Source: Chara braunii (lineage: Eukaryota > Streptophyta > Charophyceae > Charales > Characeae). Taken from it: a stretch of 59,342 bases of DNA. Position 1 is the stretch's first letter. Every line of letters starts with the position of its first letter. The position numbers and the translations under genes were made by a program. The notes under the pieces were generated by a model, which ran no database searches, had not been told where the DNA came from, and worked only from the letters and a program-made list of their open reading frames with translations. The stretch lies in NCBI GenBank assembly GCA_003427395.1, contig BFEA01000430.1, forward strand, positions 256,274 through 315,615. Direction: 5' to 3'. Below, piece by piece: positions 11,344 through 22,604 of the stretch.

Positions 11344-11985
11344 TCATAGACGATTCCGCTCCTCAACACGTAGACCTACCAGTTTGACGGTCGTCCAAGG
11401 GGATTTCTACACACTACTCGGGTTGGACTCACGGCTCTATCACCACATCCACATAGTCCTATCGACCTCGACAGAAGTGACAGGGAGATATGACTGACTC
11501 AGACAGACCTGATGTCAGCAAGTACCAAGGTGAGGGTGCACATCCACAGGGTAAGGGCTAGGCCAGGGCTTGGAGAGAAAACACCGCCCGTCTTCTCGCT
11601 CCAACTTGGTCAACGCCTCGGTCAAGGCTCCTAGTCAATGCTCCTGGTCAACGCTCCGATCAACGGTCTCGATCAACTCGCCGGTCAACGTTCCTGGTCA
11701 ACGCTCCGATCAACTCTAGTCAACACCCGATCTACGCCCTTGATCAACTCTCGGTCAACATTGGTCAACATTCGGTCAATGTTGGTCAACTCTGCTGGTC
11801 AACCCTCCAACCTTCCGGCTATGGTGGACCTTCATCTTCTTTGTCACTCTCGTCGTCTTCTTCACCTTGGTTATGGCCGACTTCGTCTCCCTCTTCGTCA
11901 ACTTCTTTTTTTCTCTCTTTGCGTCTCTTCTTCCTCTTTTTTGTTGGTCGTCTTCTTCCCCGAGCTTGGTAGAGATGGCTGCCGT

Positions 11986-12041
<56 letters not shown>

Positions 12042-12112
12042 GCCGTACTCTGGCTATGGCGGCTTCTCTCACCTCCAACTCGTTGTTGTAGCTCCAACAT
12101 GGACAACGGGAA
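11344..12112 (-). other. Gypsy leader with 'GGTCAAC' minisatellite
   Basis: Untranslated leader between primer-binding site and gag. At 11606-11810 a degenerate repeat of TGGTCAACGCTCCGATCAAC type recurs at least ten times. A (CT)n run lies at 11996-12038. No coding sequence is recognised. Confidence 0.6.
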
Positions 12113-12115
12113 CCA

Positions 12116-12127
12116 GCTCCGATACCA
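12116..12127 (-). other. Primer-binding site for initiator tRNA-Met
   Basis: The minus strand reads TGGTATCGGAGC directly after the LTR end. Eleven of twelve bases match TGGTATCAGAGC, the complement of the 3' end of plant initiator tRNA-Met, used as minus-strand primer by many plant LTR elements. Confidence 0.85.
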
Positions 12128-12128
12128 A

Positions 12129-13106
12129 TGCAATCAGACTCGACTTCAAACTTGCTCACAACATGCATACACACGGACTGATGGCAAAACCAAACTCATC
12201 TACTCAGAATCAACAATGCATTTGCACTTAAACTTTGTTTAATACAACTGTACAACTTGCGGCTATGGCCGCCGAACACTGTCTCCACCACCAGCATCAC
12301 TCTCCTACATGCACGCATGTATGAGGATCACCCTGAATGTCCACGCTACACACGCACACACACTGTCTACACACTGTCTGCACCAACAGCTGGGCGGCTA
12401 TGGCCGCCGTTGTCTTCCTCCTCCAAGCTATGGCCGTCGTCGTCTACCTCACTGGCTAGCTATGGCCGCTGTCTTCCTCACTACCCACTTCCTCTCCGGG
12501 CACCTGCAGACCTCCCCCACAGGATACCAAGGCAGCTCTTCCGCATGGCTCACAGGCAAATGAATGAATGGCTGGACACTGCCTCTTTATTTATACTTCT
12601 TCATAGGTACCCGGGCCTGCCTCAAAACGTGTGGGCCTGAGCCAAAACGTGTGGCCCAGGGAAGCTTCCAGATGTTTGGCCTTCTGGGCCAAAACGTGTG
12701 GCCCAGGGAAGCTTCCAGACGAACCCACCGCGTGGTCCAGAACCTCCCTACCCCTGGTACTTGCTAACTGGACTGGCCTACCAGGACCTACGACCTTCTA
12801 GAGCCTACAGACTTACAGACAGACTCTAGGCCTCAGTAGACTCAGATAGAGACTTCTAGAGCAGACCTTCATAAGCCTAACGGTAACAGACCTAACTCCT
12901 AATGTACAGACCTAGGGATCGAGTCCTCCTATCCGACCTACAGACTAGCCTAGGGGGTAGGACAGGTCACAGGATCGAGTCCCACACAGATCACTGGGTC
13001 TATGTACAGGGTACAGGGTAGGTCTAGGGATCGAATCTCACTCAGCACACAGGGTCAATGTACAGGGCTCGGGCACAGGTCTAGGGATCGAATTTCTATG
13101 TCTGCA
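12129..13106 (-). mobile_element. 5' LTR of the gypsy element
   Basis: The inner end is fixed by the primer-binding site: the minus strand ends ...CTGATTGCA one base before it. The outer end is inferred from TGCAGACATAG at 13106, giving TG...CA ends and about 978 bp. A TATA box lies in the middle (12595-12586). The plus strand contains repeated 'ctagggatcga' words (12912-13092) and a repeated 'ccaaaacgtgtggcccaggg' unit (about 12640-12720). The outer boundary cannot be confirmed because the partner LTR is missing. Confidence 0.7.
12586..12595 (-). promoter_or_regulatory. LTR TATA box
   Basis: The minus strand reads TATAAATAAA, about 450 bp before the end of the LTR, with the primer-binding site and gag downstream in the same direction. 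This is the expected pol II promoter of the element. Confidence 0.6.
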
Positions 13107-13439
13107 AATGTCAGGTCAACTGGGTGAAACCGTTTCAAGCAGACCGATGATGATAGGTCGAGACAGCCGCGCTTAAAATATTTGAAAACAAAGAAAAACG
13201 AAGATGACCTGAATAAATCATTCTTAATTACAGCCCGATCGGTTCAATGATGATATCTCAAGGCCATCGCCCTTCTTTATTGGAAAAAAAAAAAAGAAAG
13301 AAAGAAAGAAAGAAAGCAGGGGTCATCATGATGAGGAGGACGCTCATGCTGTCATTAGAAAGGAAAAAGTTCAATCAATAAATCAATCAATCAATGAGTT
13401 GATTAATTGATTGATTGCCTGTGTCGTGTGAGTATTGTC

Positions 13440-13440
<1 letters not shown>
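13107..13440. repeat. Short repeats: (AAAG)n and AATC/GATT hairpin
   Basis: No gene. (A)12 then (AAAG)n lie at 13284-13316. At 13374-13419 repeated AATC is followed by its complement GATT around 'gagttgatt', so the stretch can fold into a hairpin. Confidence 0.7.

Positions 13441-13520
<80 letters not shown>
13441..13520. repeat. (CT)n microsatellite
   Basis: About 80 bp of uninterrupted CT. It is followed by a direct duplication of 'ccacgttcttcctccaggtgga' type, with copies at about 13520 and 13553. Confidence 0.95.
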
Positions 13521-13522
<2 letters not shown>

Positions 13523-13760
13523 CGTTCTTCCTCCAGGTGGAAGTCCCCCTGTCCACGTTCTTCCTCCAGGTGGACGCCCTCCACAATGCATGAACAGTGC
13601 ACCCCCACTGACCGTCCACTTCGAAGTGGACACAACAGGTGGAACGGGCATTTTTGTTCCACCAGTGGGTCCCACAACGGACAGTGTCACAAAAAGTTTG
13701 TATGATGAGCTCCCCACCCCCCGCCCCCACTGCTAACAAGGGGCCAAGGCCCAAAGGCCA

Positions 13761-13843
13761 AGGGCGTTTTAGCCTGTTTCGGCCCTTTCGTCGGTGCCCA
13801 CTCTCTGGCCTGACACAAGGGCTGAAACAGACCAAAACGCCCT
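13761..13843. repeat. 83-nt hairpin with 27-nt arms
   Basis: The arm at 13761-13787 (starts AGGGCGTTTTAGCCTG) and the arm at 13817-13843 are inverted repeats matching at about 24 of 27 bases with a 29-nt loop. It could be a small MITE end pair or a transcribed hairpin. Nothing else supports either. Confidence 0.6.
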
Positions 13844-14340
13844 CCGGTGATGATGATACGTCAAGATTGTTGCGCTTTAGGAAAACGAGCACACGAACAG
13901 CAAGCAGGGGTGAGGCTTCAAGTCACACGTGCACTCTTTTCTTTTGGCTTCAGTCACACTGTGCCCCGGTCAGGATGGTTCTTATGATTATCATGAATCT
14001 CATGATGTCATTAAAAAAAGAAGCCCAAGCAATACATCACACCAGAGAGCAGGAAGGGGGGGGTTGAGAGGGAGAGAGAGAAAGAGTGAGAAAGAGTGAG
14101 AAAGAGAGAGAGAGACAGAGAGAGAGAGAAAGAGAGAGGGTTAGTACGAATTTATGCAGGTCACAGCGCTGTCCCACCTTTTTGTGATGCCTTTTTTATT
14201 CAGCGCTCATTTTCTGTCGACAGAGTATGCGCGTGTGCAACGCGGTTAAGGGACCCAGAATTTTTTATCGATTATTTTATTCTTTTGGGGGAGAGGGGTG
14301 GGAAGGTGCATTCAAGGAGCGCCTTAGGTCCCACGTAGCC
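13844..14340. repeat. GA-rich run in unassigned sequence
   Basis: An imperfect (GA)n tract occupies about 14068-14140. The rest shows no gene or known element. Confidence 0.6.
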
Positions 14341-14581
14341 GGCGGGGTCGAAAAACACCCCTTAAACGCCCCCTAAAGCCCAAAAAATAATTAACCCCCC
14401 TCCCCACCCCCCCTTATACCCCATACCCATAAAATTGAACTAGTAACCCACGGTCTCACCCCCCCCTAAAACCCCCGTTAGCACACCCCTTACACCTGAC
14501 ACCCCATCGCACTCCCCTCATACCTCACACCCCTTACAACCCCCTGTATACCCCATACGCCCAAAAAATAATTAACCCCCC
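14341..14581. repeat. C-rich degenerate array, left part
   Basis: Runs of C with A/T spacers ('cttataccccatacccataaaattgaa' type words) continue, in the same words, at 16192 beyond the inserted block. Occasional CCCTAAA heptamers occur, but there is no regular telomere array. Confidence 0.8.
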
Positions 14582-14582
14582 N
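14582..14582. other. Single-N assembly joint
   Basis: One undetermined base lies exactly between the C-rich array and the A run that opens the duplicated block. It marks an assembly join. Confidence 0.95.
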
Positions 14583-16153
14583 AAAAAAAAAACTTATTAA
14601 CAACAGAATTTAGCGACCGACGTCAAATATTGCTATGGATTGTTTTTTTTTCCATCTTTTGCAGTGAAAGTACCTATGATACCAAATATAGGGTTCAGCC
14701 TCCTGATGACTCGGTGAAACTACGACGAAACAGTTTGTCACAGCCCCTCGTTTGTTGTCCTCTTCTCCCTCCCTCTCTGCCTAGGGTTTACCGGGCAGCT
14801 CCGTTATACGATATATAAACAAACGAGAACCAGTTCATTAACAAAAACGGCACCAATTCGTCTCCCGATTATTGCTTTTTTCTTTGTGCGTGTATGCGTT
14901 TGTCCTTTTCTTTTTCGTTTTGCGTCATTCTTTTCACCTTTTTTCTCGCCTTTTTCTGCATTTTTTCGATCAGTTTTTTTCCCGCCGAGCTGGGGTGGGG
15001 GATGAGGGGGGGGGCGGCGGCGGGGAATGCCGGGGCGCCGGGGCGGGGAGGGGAGAGCCATTGCTCTGTTGATGCTGAGGTAGCAGCAACATTCACGTCG
15101 CGCCTGGGCGGGGAGGGGAGGGGTGGGGATGGGCGCGGGCGCGGGGGAAAGAGGCGGCGGAAGACAGTATCGCCCGATCCGGAAGAAAAAAAAGAGAGAG
15201 AGAAAAGGACAGCGCGGTATGGCAAATGGTGCGATCGTAAGCCTTATTCTTTTTTTCTTTTATTATTTTTTGAATCACATAGGCGGGAGAAGAAGGTGGG
15301 ACCTCAGTAAAGAGGATTGGATTTAACGCCTGAATATGGACCTTTTTTTGGAGAGGTGCAGAACAACGAGATCAAACTGAATTTCTGCATCTCCGCCCAA
15401 AACACATCCGGATTCAGCTTCCCTTTTTTTTCCCTTCTTTTCCATTTCTCTTTGCTAGTGGGAGCTCGTCCCGGGGCTTAAGACATCGTCATGCACGATT
15501 ACGATTGTAGCGATGGTGTTGCTGTGCGGTTCTTTCCCTTTTTTTATCATTTCTACCATAATTTATCGATTTACGCATGTCATACTTGCGCAGGGCCGAT
15601 GCAAATCTTTGGTTTTTTTTTGTTTTTTTTAACAAGAAAGACTCAGCTCATTTGATTAAGCACACCAAAAGGGAGAGGCCGGGAATCCTCAACAAACAAC
15701 CCGGAGGAAAAGGAAAGAAAGGTTTGGGTGTCGGGCAGACAAATCCAGCGACAGAATTGGCCAAACCAGACCGCTCTCCTCATGTCCACGGACCCCTAAT
15801 CTTCTTTCTCTGTATCTTTCCATTTTTACCGAATATGTTGGAAAAAACGAACAAAAAACAAAAAATTGTAAATTTTAACGGGTATCCTGTTCTTCCCCTG
15901 ATTTTATCCCTTTTTTTTTTTTAATGCAAAACTACCTAGGCTACCAGAGTGGCCCGGGACCACTTGTCCGGGCGCAAAGGCAAAAAAAAACAGAAGAAAA
16001 CAAGAAAAAAATAATTCGTTTTTTTTCTTTTTTCTTACAACTCCCCCTGTTCAGAACCTCTTGCGTACAAGGCCGCCCACGCGGATGTAGGTTGAGCGGC
16101 GGCTGCCCCCACCCCCGTGTGTCATATCGATCCACTTGCACACAGCCAAAGGG
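14583..16153 (+). other. Assembly-artefact copy of 24229-25799
   Basis: This 1571-bp block is base-for-base the same as 24229-25799 (constant offset 9646) wherever I compared it, including homopolymers. It starts at an N and ends exactly where a Nextera mate-pair junction adapter begins. In the other copy the sequence runs on naturally past that point. The block is therefore best read as a misplaced assembly patch. Content is described under the second copy. Confidence 0.9.
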
Positions 16154-16191
16154 CTGTCTCTTATACACATCTAGATGTGTATAAGAGACAG
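16154..16191. other. Nextera mate-pair junction adapter
   Basis: A perfect 38-nt palindrome: CTGTCTCTTATACACATCT followed by its reverse complement. This 19-nt half is the Tn5 mosaic end, and two joined head-to-head form the circularisation junction of Nextera mate-pair libraries. It is not biological sequence. Confidence 0.97.
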
Positions 16192-16625
16192 CTTATACCC
16201 CATACCCATAAATTTGAATTAGTAACCCATGGTGGCACCCCCCCCCTAATACCCCTGTCTCTTATACACATCTAGATGTGTATAAGAGACAGCCCTAATA
16301 CCCTGCTACACCCCCCCTCATACCCCACACCCCTAAAATGTAATTAATCAACCTTCCCCCCCTTTACCACACCCGGCAAACCCCGCCCCAGCCCTTTAAC
16401 AAATTGGGCTGGGGGTGGGGGGGTTGTCATAAGGGGGGATTAGATGAAGGGTGTGATGAGGGGTGTGGTGTATACGACCGGTAATGGGGGTTTCGGAGGG
16501 CGCGGGTGGGGGGGAGGGGCTGGGGTAAGGGGGTTAATTAAAATTTACGGGCATGCGGTATAAGAAGGGGGAAGTTAATTACATTTTAGGGGTGTGGGGT
16601 ATGAGGGGGGGTCCGCTCCGGGTGG
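16192..16625. repeat. C-rich to G-rich array with long inverted repeat
   Basis: C-rich words like those at 14341-14581 switch to G-rich words near 16400. A perfect 37-bp inverted repeat pairs 16311-16347 with 16575-16611 (core CACCCCTAAAATGTAATTAA). A smaller hairpin, CCCCAGCCC/GGGCTGGGG, sits near 16391-16421. The strands are strong candidates for G-quadruplex and i-motif structure. A second adapter interrupts it. Confidence 0.85.
16255..16292. other. Second Nextera mate-pair junction adapter
   Basis: The same 38-nt head-to-head Tn5 mosaic-end palindrome occurs again, embedded in the C-rich array. The 63 bases between the two adapters look like a mate-pair fragment carried into the assembly. 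Confidence 0.97.
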
Positions 16626-16974
16626 CACACGAGAGGGATGTGTGAGTACCAAAAAAATATTTTTTTTGTATGCCAGACACGCCTAGGACTTCTTCAGTTC
16701 ATCACAAATCGATTAGTTAATATGAAGGGATTGGGGAAACTATGACGATTACCGAACACATACCTTGATCCGCCGTTTTCTAATGATGATAATCTAACCC
16801 TCCGCCAATCCTTCACCGCACATGTCTTTCCCCTCTCTATGTCCCTATCAGTAGATGTGTGTGTGAGAGAGAGAGAGAGATGGAGAGAGGGAGAAAGACA
16901 TGACAGGTCGCTTCTGACCTGTCAGCTCTTCCATCTCGAATCCGATATGTCTGACCCTTACTACTGGCTCGTCA

Positions 16975-16976
<2 letters not shown>
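16626..16976. other. Unassigned sequence
   Basis: A small (A)7T(T)n stretch lies near 16650 and a GA-rich patch at 16865-16895. No gene or known element is seen. Confidence 0.4.

Positions 16977-17039
<63 letters not shown>
16977..17039. repeat. (CT)n microsatellite
   Basis: About 62 bp of uninterrupted CT. Confidence 0.95.
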
Positions 17040-17044
<5 letters not shown>

Positions 17045-17049
17045 TTCAT

Positions 17050-17282
17050 AATGATGGCCATCAAGAGGATCATCATTGTCGACGCCATGCTGTTCATTGT
17101 CATGATCATCAATCATCATGATGATCCTGATGATCACCATCATCATGGTAATGATTGTCATTGTCATCAATGATAATGTTGATCGCCATCATCATGATCA
17201 TGATCATGATAACCATCATCATGACATTAATAATGGTGATAATCATCATCATTATCATGATCACGTTCATCATCAACTGATC
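17050..17282. repeat. (CAT/ATG)n imperfect, self-complementary repeat
   Basis: Mixed CAT and ATG/ATC trinucleotides ('catcatcatgatcatgatca' type) run for about 230 bp. Because CAT and ATG are complementary, the tract contains many short palindromes. His/Met-rich or Asp-rich frames through it are artefacts. Confidence 0.85.
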
Positions 17283-20200
17283 AAATTGTGGTAAGATCAA
17301 GACCATCCAGCAGTATGGTTTACAATGGCATGTCAATCGGTCCTGCGCACGTGTCAATCTGTACACGTAATACCCTACAAATGTCAATCCCTACGCATGT
17401 GTCAATCCGTCCACCTGATCCCTCCTCCCTCCTCCTCGGTCCTCCGTACTCCTCCCTCCGTCGGCCCTCCTCCATCCATTGTTGTCAGATCCTCGTCCCT
17501 TCATCCTTGTCCCCTGCCTCCCTTCTCTTCCTTCCTCGTACTCCGTCCACCCTCGCTCCTCCTGATTGTCCTCCTCCGTCCTCTTCCACATCCTGCGTGC
17601 GTGTGCGTGTGCGTGTGCCTGGGAGTGTGTGTGTGTGCGGCATGTGTGAAGAGGGTGCGGGCACGCAGGCATGCCATGGCACAGACACTCTGCCAGGCCA
17701 GCTCCGGCGTAAAGTCGCCCTAACCTGATGGTACTGGCACGAGCGACTAACTGTCAACAGAAACATGCAAAGGTTCCTCTAGCAGATGTATTGTACTCCA
17801 CCAACGACGCAACTAGCGCAAACTCGACAGGGCGCGGCCAAAACATCTTGCGTGTTAGTAAAACGACGGCAGACTTGGGACAGACGCATCCAGTAGCGGA
17901 AGGCAGTGAAAGACGAAGCGAGAGCATCTATACCTCAAATGCATCTGCTGACGAACCAGAATATACACAATAGTACATCACAAACAAACACAGAAGAAGG
18001 GGGGAAGCATAAGACAATGAAGCATGGGGCAGGGGGGCCTAATGTGCTATTGAATGACAAGCCGTAACAAGGCACATGGACTGGAGGGCACAAGGGATAC
18101 CACCGCGCAGACAGCACACAAGCACACAAGGCAGGGAAAAAAACACCCACAAGGAGACAAAAGAAATACCGAAAAACAGGAAACCGAGAAAAAAATCAAA
18201 CTGATGACGATAGATTGTCTCGTTAGACTTGCACCAACTCTGAGTCAGGAGGCTTAGCCCTTGACAATCTGCCGAATCCCCATATTGATGCTTTTGGTCA
18301 TGAACCTTTTTGACCCTTGTTGACAACAGACTCAGCAGGCAATACCACGAGCGGAACATAGCAGCGGGCGACCTCTCAGCAAAGCACGAGGCAACACTGT
18401 GGCAACTCAACTGCACAATGTCAAGGGTAACTGAATAGAATCACAGAGCAAGCGGACAGGCAGCAAGCCAACAAAACAGCGAAGTAAAAGGTAACACTGC
18501 CAAAGCAGCCAAACCACACAGCACACAAGCAAAGCTCATGGGAAGACGAGGCACATGAACGTAGAAAATTTCATAAATATCAGAAAGGAAGAAGCAAAGG
18601 CTCCGACGCGGCGGCACATCTTTGTTTTGGAAAATATGGTACTGAAAGTTGCGAAGCAGGTCGCATATCATATCAAGGAATTGAAGTGGCGTGCCGTGCC
18701 ATCACCAGGAGATTTTGGAGAAATGATAAAATGATGGTCAGCAAGCCCACAGTGCAGCAAAGCACACGACAACACCAACAATGCAACGAGACTACACGGC
18801 AAACAACCTGCCGCAAGGAATGACATGGGGAGAGCATGATGGGCAGCAAGGGAGTGGTGGAGCATAAACGAGGCAGTCCACACATCCAACACGAAGAAAA
18901 GCAGTACATCACCTACTCACACCACAAGTGAGCCCCACAGACTGTTGGTTCCCATCACCTGCTGAGCCACGGAGTCACCCTGACGAATGTCCGTCATTAC
19001 CCATAGGTAACACACACATCCCGAACCAAGCGGACCCCATAACTACAGGCACTTCGAACAAGGAATGATCGACTGTTTGGCACAGCTTAAAGGTGCTCAG
19101 TTAGACGAGAAAGAGAAAATAGGAGGAAAGACACAGAAACCAAAGGACCAAGGACGGAAAAAATAGAAAGACATGCACAAAAATGGTTGATTGTGTGTGT
19201 GTGTGTGTGTGCAGTGCCAACTGGGGCACAAGCCCTGATGGACACCACACACATACAGACGAAACAATCAACTCATCCTTGCATGTATCCGGAAGCTCAA
19301 CGCTCTCTTCAGTGCTCCCCACGATTAGTTGGAAACTGTCACGTATATCTCTACGTTCGACTCCACTGGCCAGCACACCTTCGTTCGTCAGGCTGTCCAG
19401 TATCTAGTCACACAAGTCCAGGCTCTCCGGTATCTAGCCAGCAAAGCACAGAAGGTACTACTTTTTCATTGGACATGGCACCTGTTACTCCGCATTCACC
19501 ATTAGCGAAACCACTCAGGCACTTGCCGGCAGCATTTGCAGGGGAATCGCAACCCTTGAGTGTGTAGAGGGTGAATCCAGGTGCGTGCGCACATCACTTT
19601 TTCCCCACCTCGCACCCATCCATCGGTCCCCCAGCGTGGCCTCATCCCCACCGGACAAAAAATACAACTCGTTGGGCCTGCCTCGAGCCCACCCACTTTC
19701 CCCCACAGATTTTCCAACACGAGTGGTGGCGTCTCGCGTCGGACCATCATGCCAGCACTAGTGGGATCGTCATGCGAGACCCGCTCGTTTCTTTAAGAGT
19801 AAAGAGAATTTCTTTAAGAGTCTAGAGATTACGACTTACAAGAAGGGTCCGCATGGCCTCTCGCCCACAACAAACAAAATCAGGTATGTAAGAGGGTGCA
19901 ATGGAAGCCGCAGCTGCAGGGTTTTTGAGTCAGACGCTCTCTTTTGCCTTTTCCTATCAGAGAAAAGCCAGATGCAACCTGCCAGATCAGTCAATGAATT
20001 CAGTCCCACCTGGCCATCCATTCAGTCAATTTCCGATTCCCATTAGCTAGGGGTTCAGAAGAACATAGACATACGGGAGAGATGAGGTCAGTAACTAAGA
20101 GGTGGGCATAGGCAACAGCAAACATTTGATCATCTATATTATTATGATGGGAGGACACTCAGTCAGTTTCTTCCAGTTGGGGAGTTTGCAGCAGTGTTCA

Positions 20201-20600
20201 GATCTGTATAGTCATGATTTCGCTCTATATCCCCTACCCTCACCCCATCTTATGCACGCCTGGTTTGCAGAAAAAGGACAATGTGACTCAGACCCAATCG
20301 TACACCACTCTAAATGGGCACTAAACACTGAAGACCAACCCCCCCCCCCCAAGCAACATCCCCCCCTGATCATACACAGATGCAGTGCACAGGAAGCATG
20401 AAGAAGAAGAACAATTTGAATTTGAATTCGAAAAACGAGGCCAATCGCTCAGCGTCTATGCTTTCTAAATGAACATCACAGTGCCTGCACAGACATAACA
20501 AGTTCGGAAAACGAGCACATTCCCCGACGCATTTCGCCTGGCTACGCTGGAGGACTTCTCAAGGGGCAAATCACACTCCCACATCCACCTTTCCATCCAC
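17283..20600. other. Unassigned sequence with a short (TG)n
   Basis: No protein domain, RNA or transposon signature that I can support. A (TG)n run lies at 19190-19213 and a GT-rich patch near 17596-17640. Frames are short and compositionally ordinary. A host gene with small exons cannot be ruled out by eye. Confidence 0.4.
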
Positions 20601-21310
20601 CCAAGCAAGAAAACACCGGTGCCACACGTGATCGAGAGTTCCACGTTGGGAAAGGGAAAAGTTATAAGCCCACCCGGCCACGAAACCTTTGTATTCAAAA
20701 AGCGACTTTTCCTATCATTTGTGTGCACCCTGGCTGGGCCGGTAACGCCCGCTGTACAAAAATGGCAGAATACTGTTTTACAGGGAGCAAAAAAAATGAT
20801 GTGGAACAAATGCCATTTTGGGGCCAGCAAAAAAAATGATGTGGAACAAATGCCATTTTGGGGCCTACGGCACTTTTTGCCCCGTTTGAGGGGAAACCAA
20901 TACAAAGGTTTTGTCGCGGGGGGAATTTATAACTTGGGAAAAGTTATAGAACCTCCCTGCAACGAAACCTTTGTACTGATTTGCCCCCAAACAGGGCAAA
21001 AAGTGGCACAGGCCCCAAAATGACTTTTTGCGTCATCTTGGCACACTTTCCTGCCATTTTTGGCCACGGGCGTTACCGGCCCAGCCAGGGTGCAGAACTG
21101 ACTCGAAAAGTCATTTTGGGGCCCGTGACACCTTTTGCCCCGTTTGTGGGGAAATGAATACAAAGGTTTCGCAGCGGGGAGGTTCTATAACTTCTTCCTT
21201 ATGACGCTGAACGTCATTTTGGGGCCTGCGTCACTTTTTGCCCAGTTAGGGGGGAAACCAATACAAAGGTTTCGTTCCGGGTGGGATTATATCTTACTTT
21301 TCCCTTAGGA
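20600..21310. repeat. Cluster of inverted-repeat elements
   Basis: At least four copies of an ~85-bp end sequence occur, with core CATTTTGGGGCC, then CACTTTTTGCCCCGTTTG and ACCAATACAAAGGTTTCG. Plus copies are near 20850-20925, 21112-21185 and 21212-21285, and a minus copy is near 20955-21022. A second pair of inverted arms, 20728-20772 and 21051-21095 (core CCTGGCTGGGCCGGTAACG), encloses the middle. A 40-bp word with 'aatgatgtggaacaaatg' is tandemly duplicated at 20788-20867. The pattern suggests nested non-autonomous DNA transposon ends. Confidence 0.75.
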
Positions 21311-22174
21311 ACTATACGCGTGAGGTGGAATGACGCCCTACGCCTGCTCCTCGCCTGCTCCTCTGCAATGATGTGCACACTTTTCCTTTTTTCTGTCTTC
21401 GAAAAGATCTTCAAAGCAGTTTTTGTCAAAGATTGGCTACACTGCAGACGTTCTCCCAACTTGCCTCACAATTCCTTGGAGATGCCGCTGGCCTCTCTAC
21501 CCTGTTTTTTTTTTGTTTTTTCCAACTGCACACCATGTGTGTGTGTTGTCATGTTCCCTATACACAACTCCACAAAGAAAAAAGGCATCACTGTACCAGA
21601 CTGTTTCATCAGACTTTCCCCGACTCGTCAGAAGGTAAACCCCGACAGTCTGCCCAGGACGCATTCTACTGATGGATAAGGACTCACCACGTCGCACTGA
21701 GTTAGTGATACTCCTGAGAAAAGAAGTCGACTTCACTCAGATCAACCTTGCAATCCTAGCAGACTGTGTTTGTGTCTGTCACATAGACAGAGAGAGAGTC
21801 CTTATCCCTCAGTCAAGTTAGCCACACCCCTGAGAAAAGTGGTAGACTTAACTCACACCAACCCTGCAATCCTAGCAGATTGTCGGTCAAAACCCCTCAC
21901 CAAGAACGGCTTTAGGTCTGAGAAACTAGTCTGTTACAGCCAGAAAACCCACTCTGCACACCCACGCAGCCATGGATGCCTAATGCCATGACGGCTACCA
22001 TCTTCCCCCGAACACCCCCGAACATAACGCATACGCATTTTATTCGAGTTTTCGAAACACTCAAAAAATCGCATAGAAAGCACACGTGTTGTATTCAAAT
22101 AGCAAGCAACCTATTCGCTGTATTCGCTTACAACACATATGCGTTCTATTCCGGTGAAGACGGTAGTACTGTCC

Positions 22175-22179
<5 letters not shown>
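21311..22179. repeat. ~119-bp spaced duplication, otherwise unassigned
   Basis: A ~65-bp segment with CTCCTGAGAAAAG and GCAATCCTAGCAGA occurs near 21702-21768 and again near 21822-21887 with about 80% identity. Nothing else is recognised. Confidence 0.6.

Positions 22180-22223
<44 letters not shown>
22178..22223. repeat. (TG)n microsatellite
   Basis: About 44 bp of alternating TG. Confidence 0.95.
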
Positions 22224-22227
<4 letters not shown>

Positions 22228-22332
22228 CGTGTGTGTTTTGAATTTTCACCACAACAGCCCCCATTCCACCCAGTTGAGCAGATCCAGAATCAAAGCATAT
22301 TCAATCCTATTGCTCACAACAAAAGCCCTTGA

Positions 22333-22334
<2 letters not shown>

Positions 22335-22391
<57 letters not shown>
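22335..22391. repeat. (GA)n microsatellite
   Basis: About 57 bp of uninterrupted GA. Confidence 0.95.
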
Positions 22392-22394
<3 letters not shown>

Positions 22395-22604
22395 TGTGTG
22401 GTTTCTTGGTTCCTTTTTTTTTTCACGCGCGCGTTCCAACCCCGTTCAACCCTAAATCAACCTCCTGGCTGTCATTAAGTATCCGTGAAATGGCAAAGAA
22501 ATTATTTGCAGGCATATAAAGGCAAACAACAGAAAAAACAAAAAAACAAAAAAAAAAGGCATCGCATGTTGCTGAATGGTACACATGACAAAACACTTGA
22601 GTAA

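Larger units (their letters stand above)
7165..13106 (-). mobile_element. Ty3/gypsy LTR retrotransposon, 3'-truncated
   Basis: A minus-strand element about 5.9 kb long. In transcription order it has a 5' LTR (13106-12129), tRNA-iMet primer-binding site (12127-12116), leader with minisatellite, gag with coiled coil (11343-9864), protease trace (~9265-9230), RT-RNase H (9107-~7746) and integrase (7745-~7165). The integrase core stops where the TAGAG minisatellite begins, and the rest of the integrase, polypurine tract and 3' LTR are missing. The order RT, RNase H, integrase is that of Ty3/gypsy rather than Ty1/copia. Frameshifts and stops show it is dead. Confidence 0.9.

Noticed and set aside
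14341-14581. Telomere array
   Set aside because: CCCTAAA heptamers are isolated among irregular C runs; there is no tandem seven-base period.
14894-15310. 138-codon frame in the GC-rich block (also 24540-24956)
   Set aside because: Composition follows G-runs, several overlapping frames are open at once, and no domain is present.
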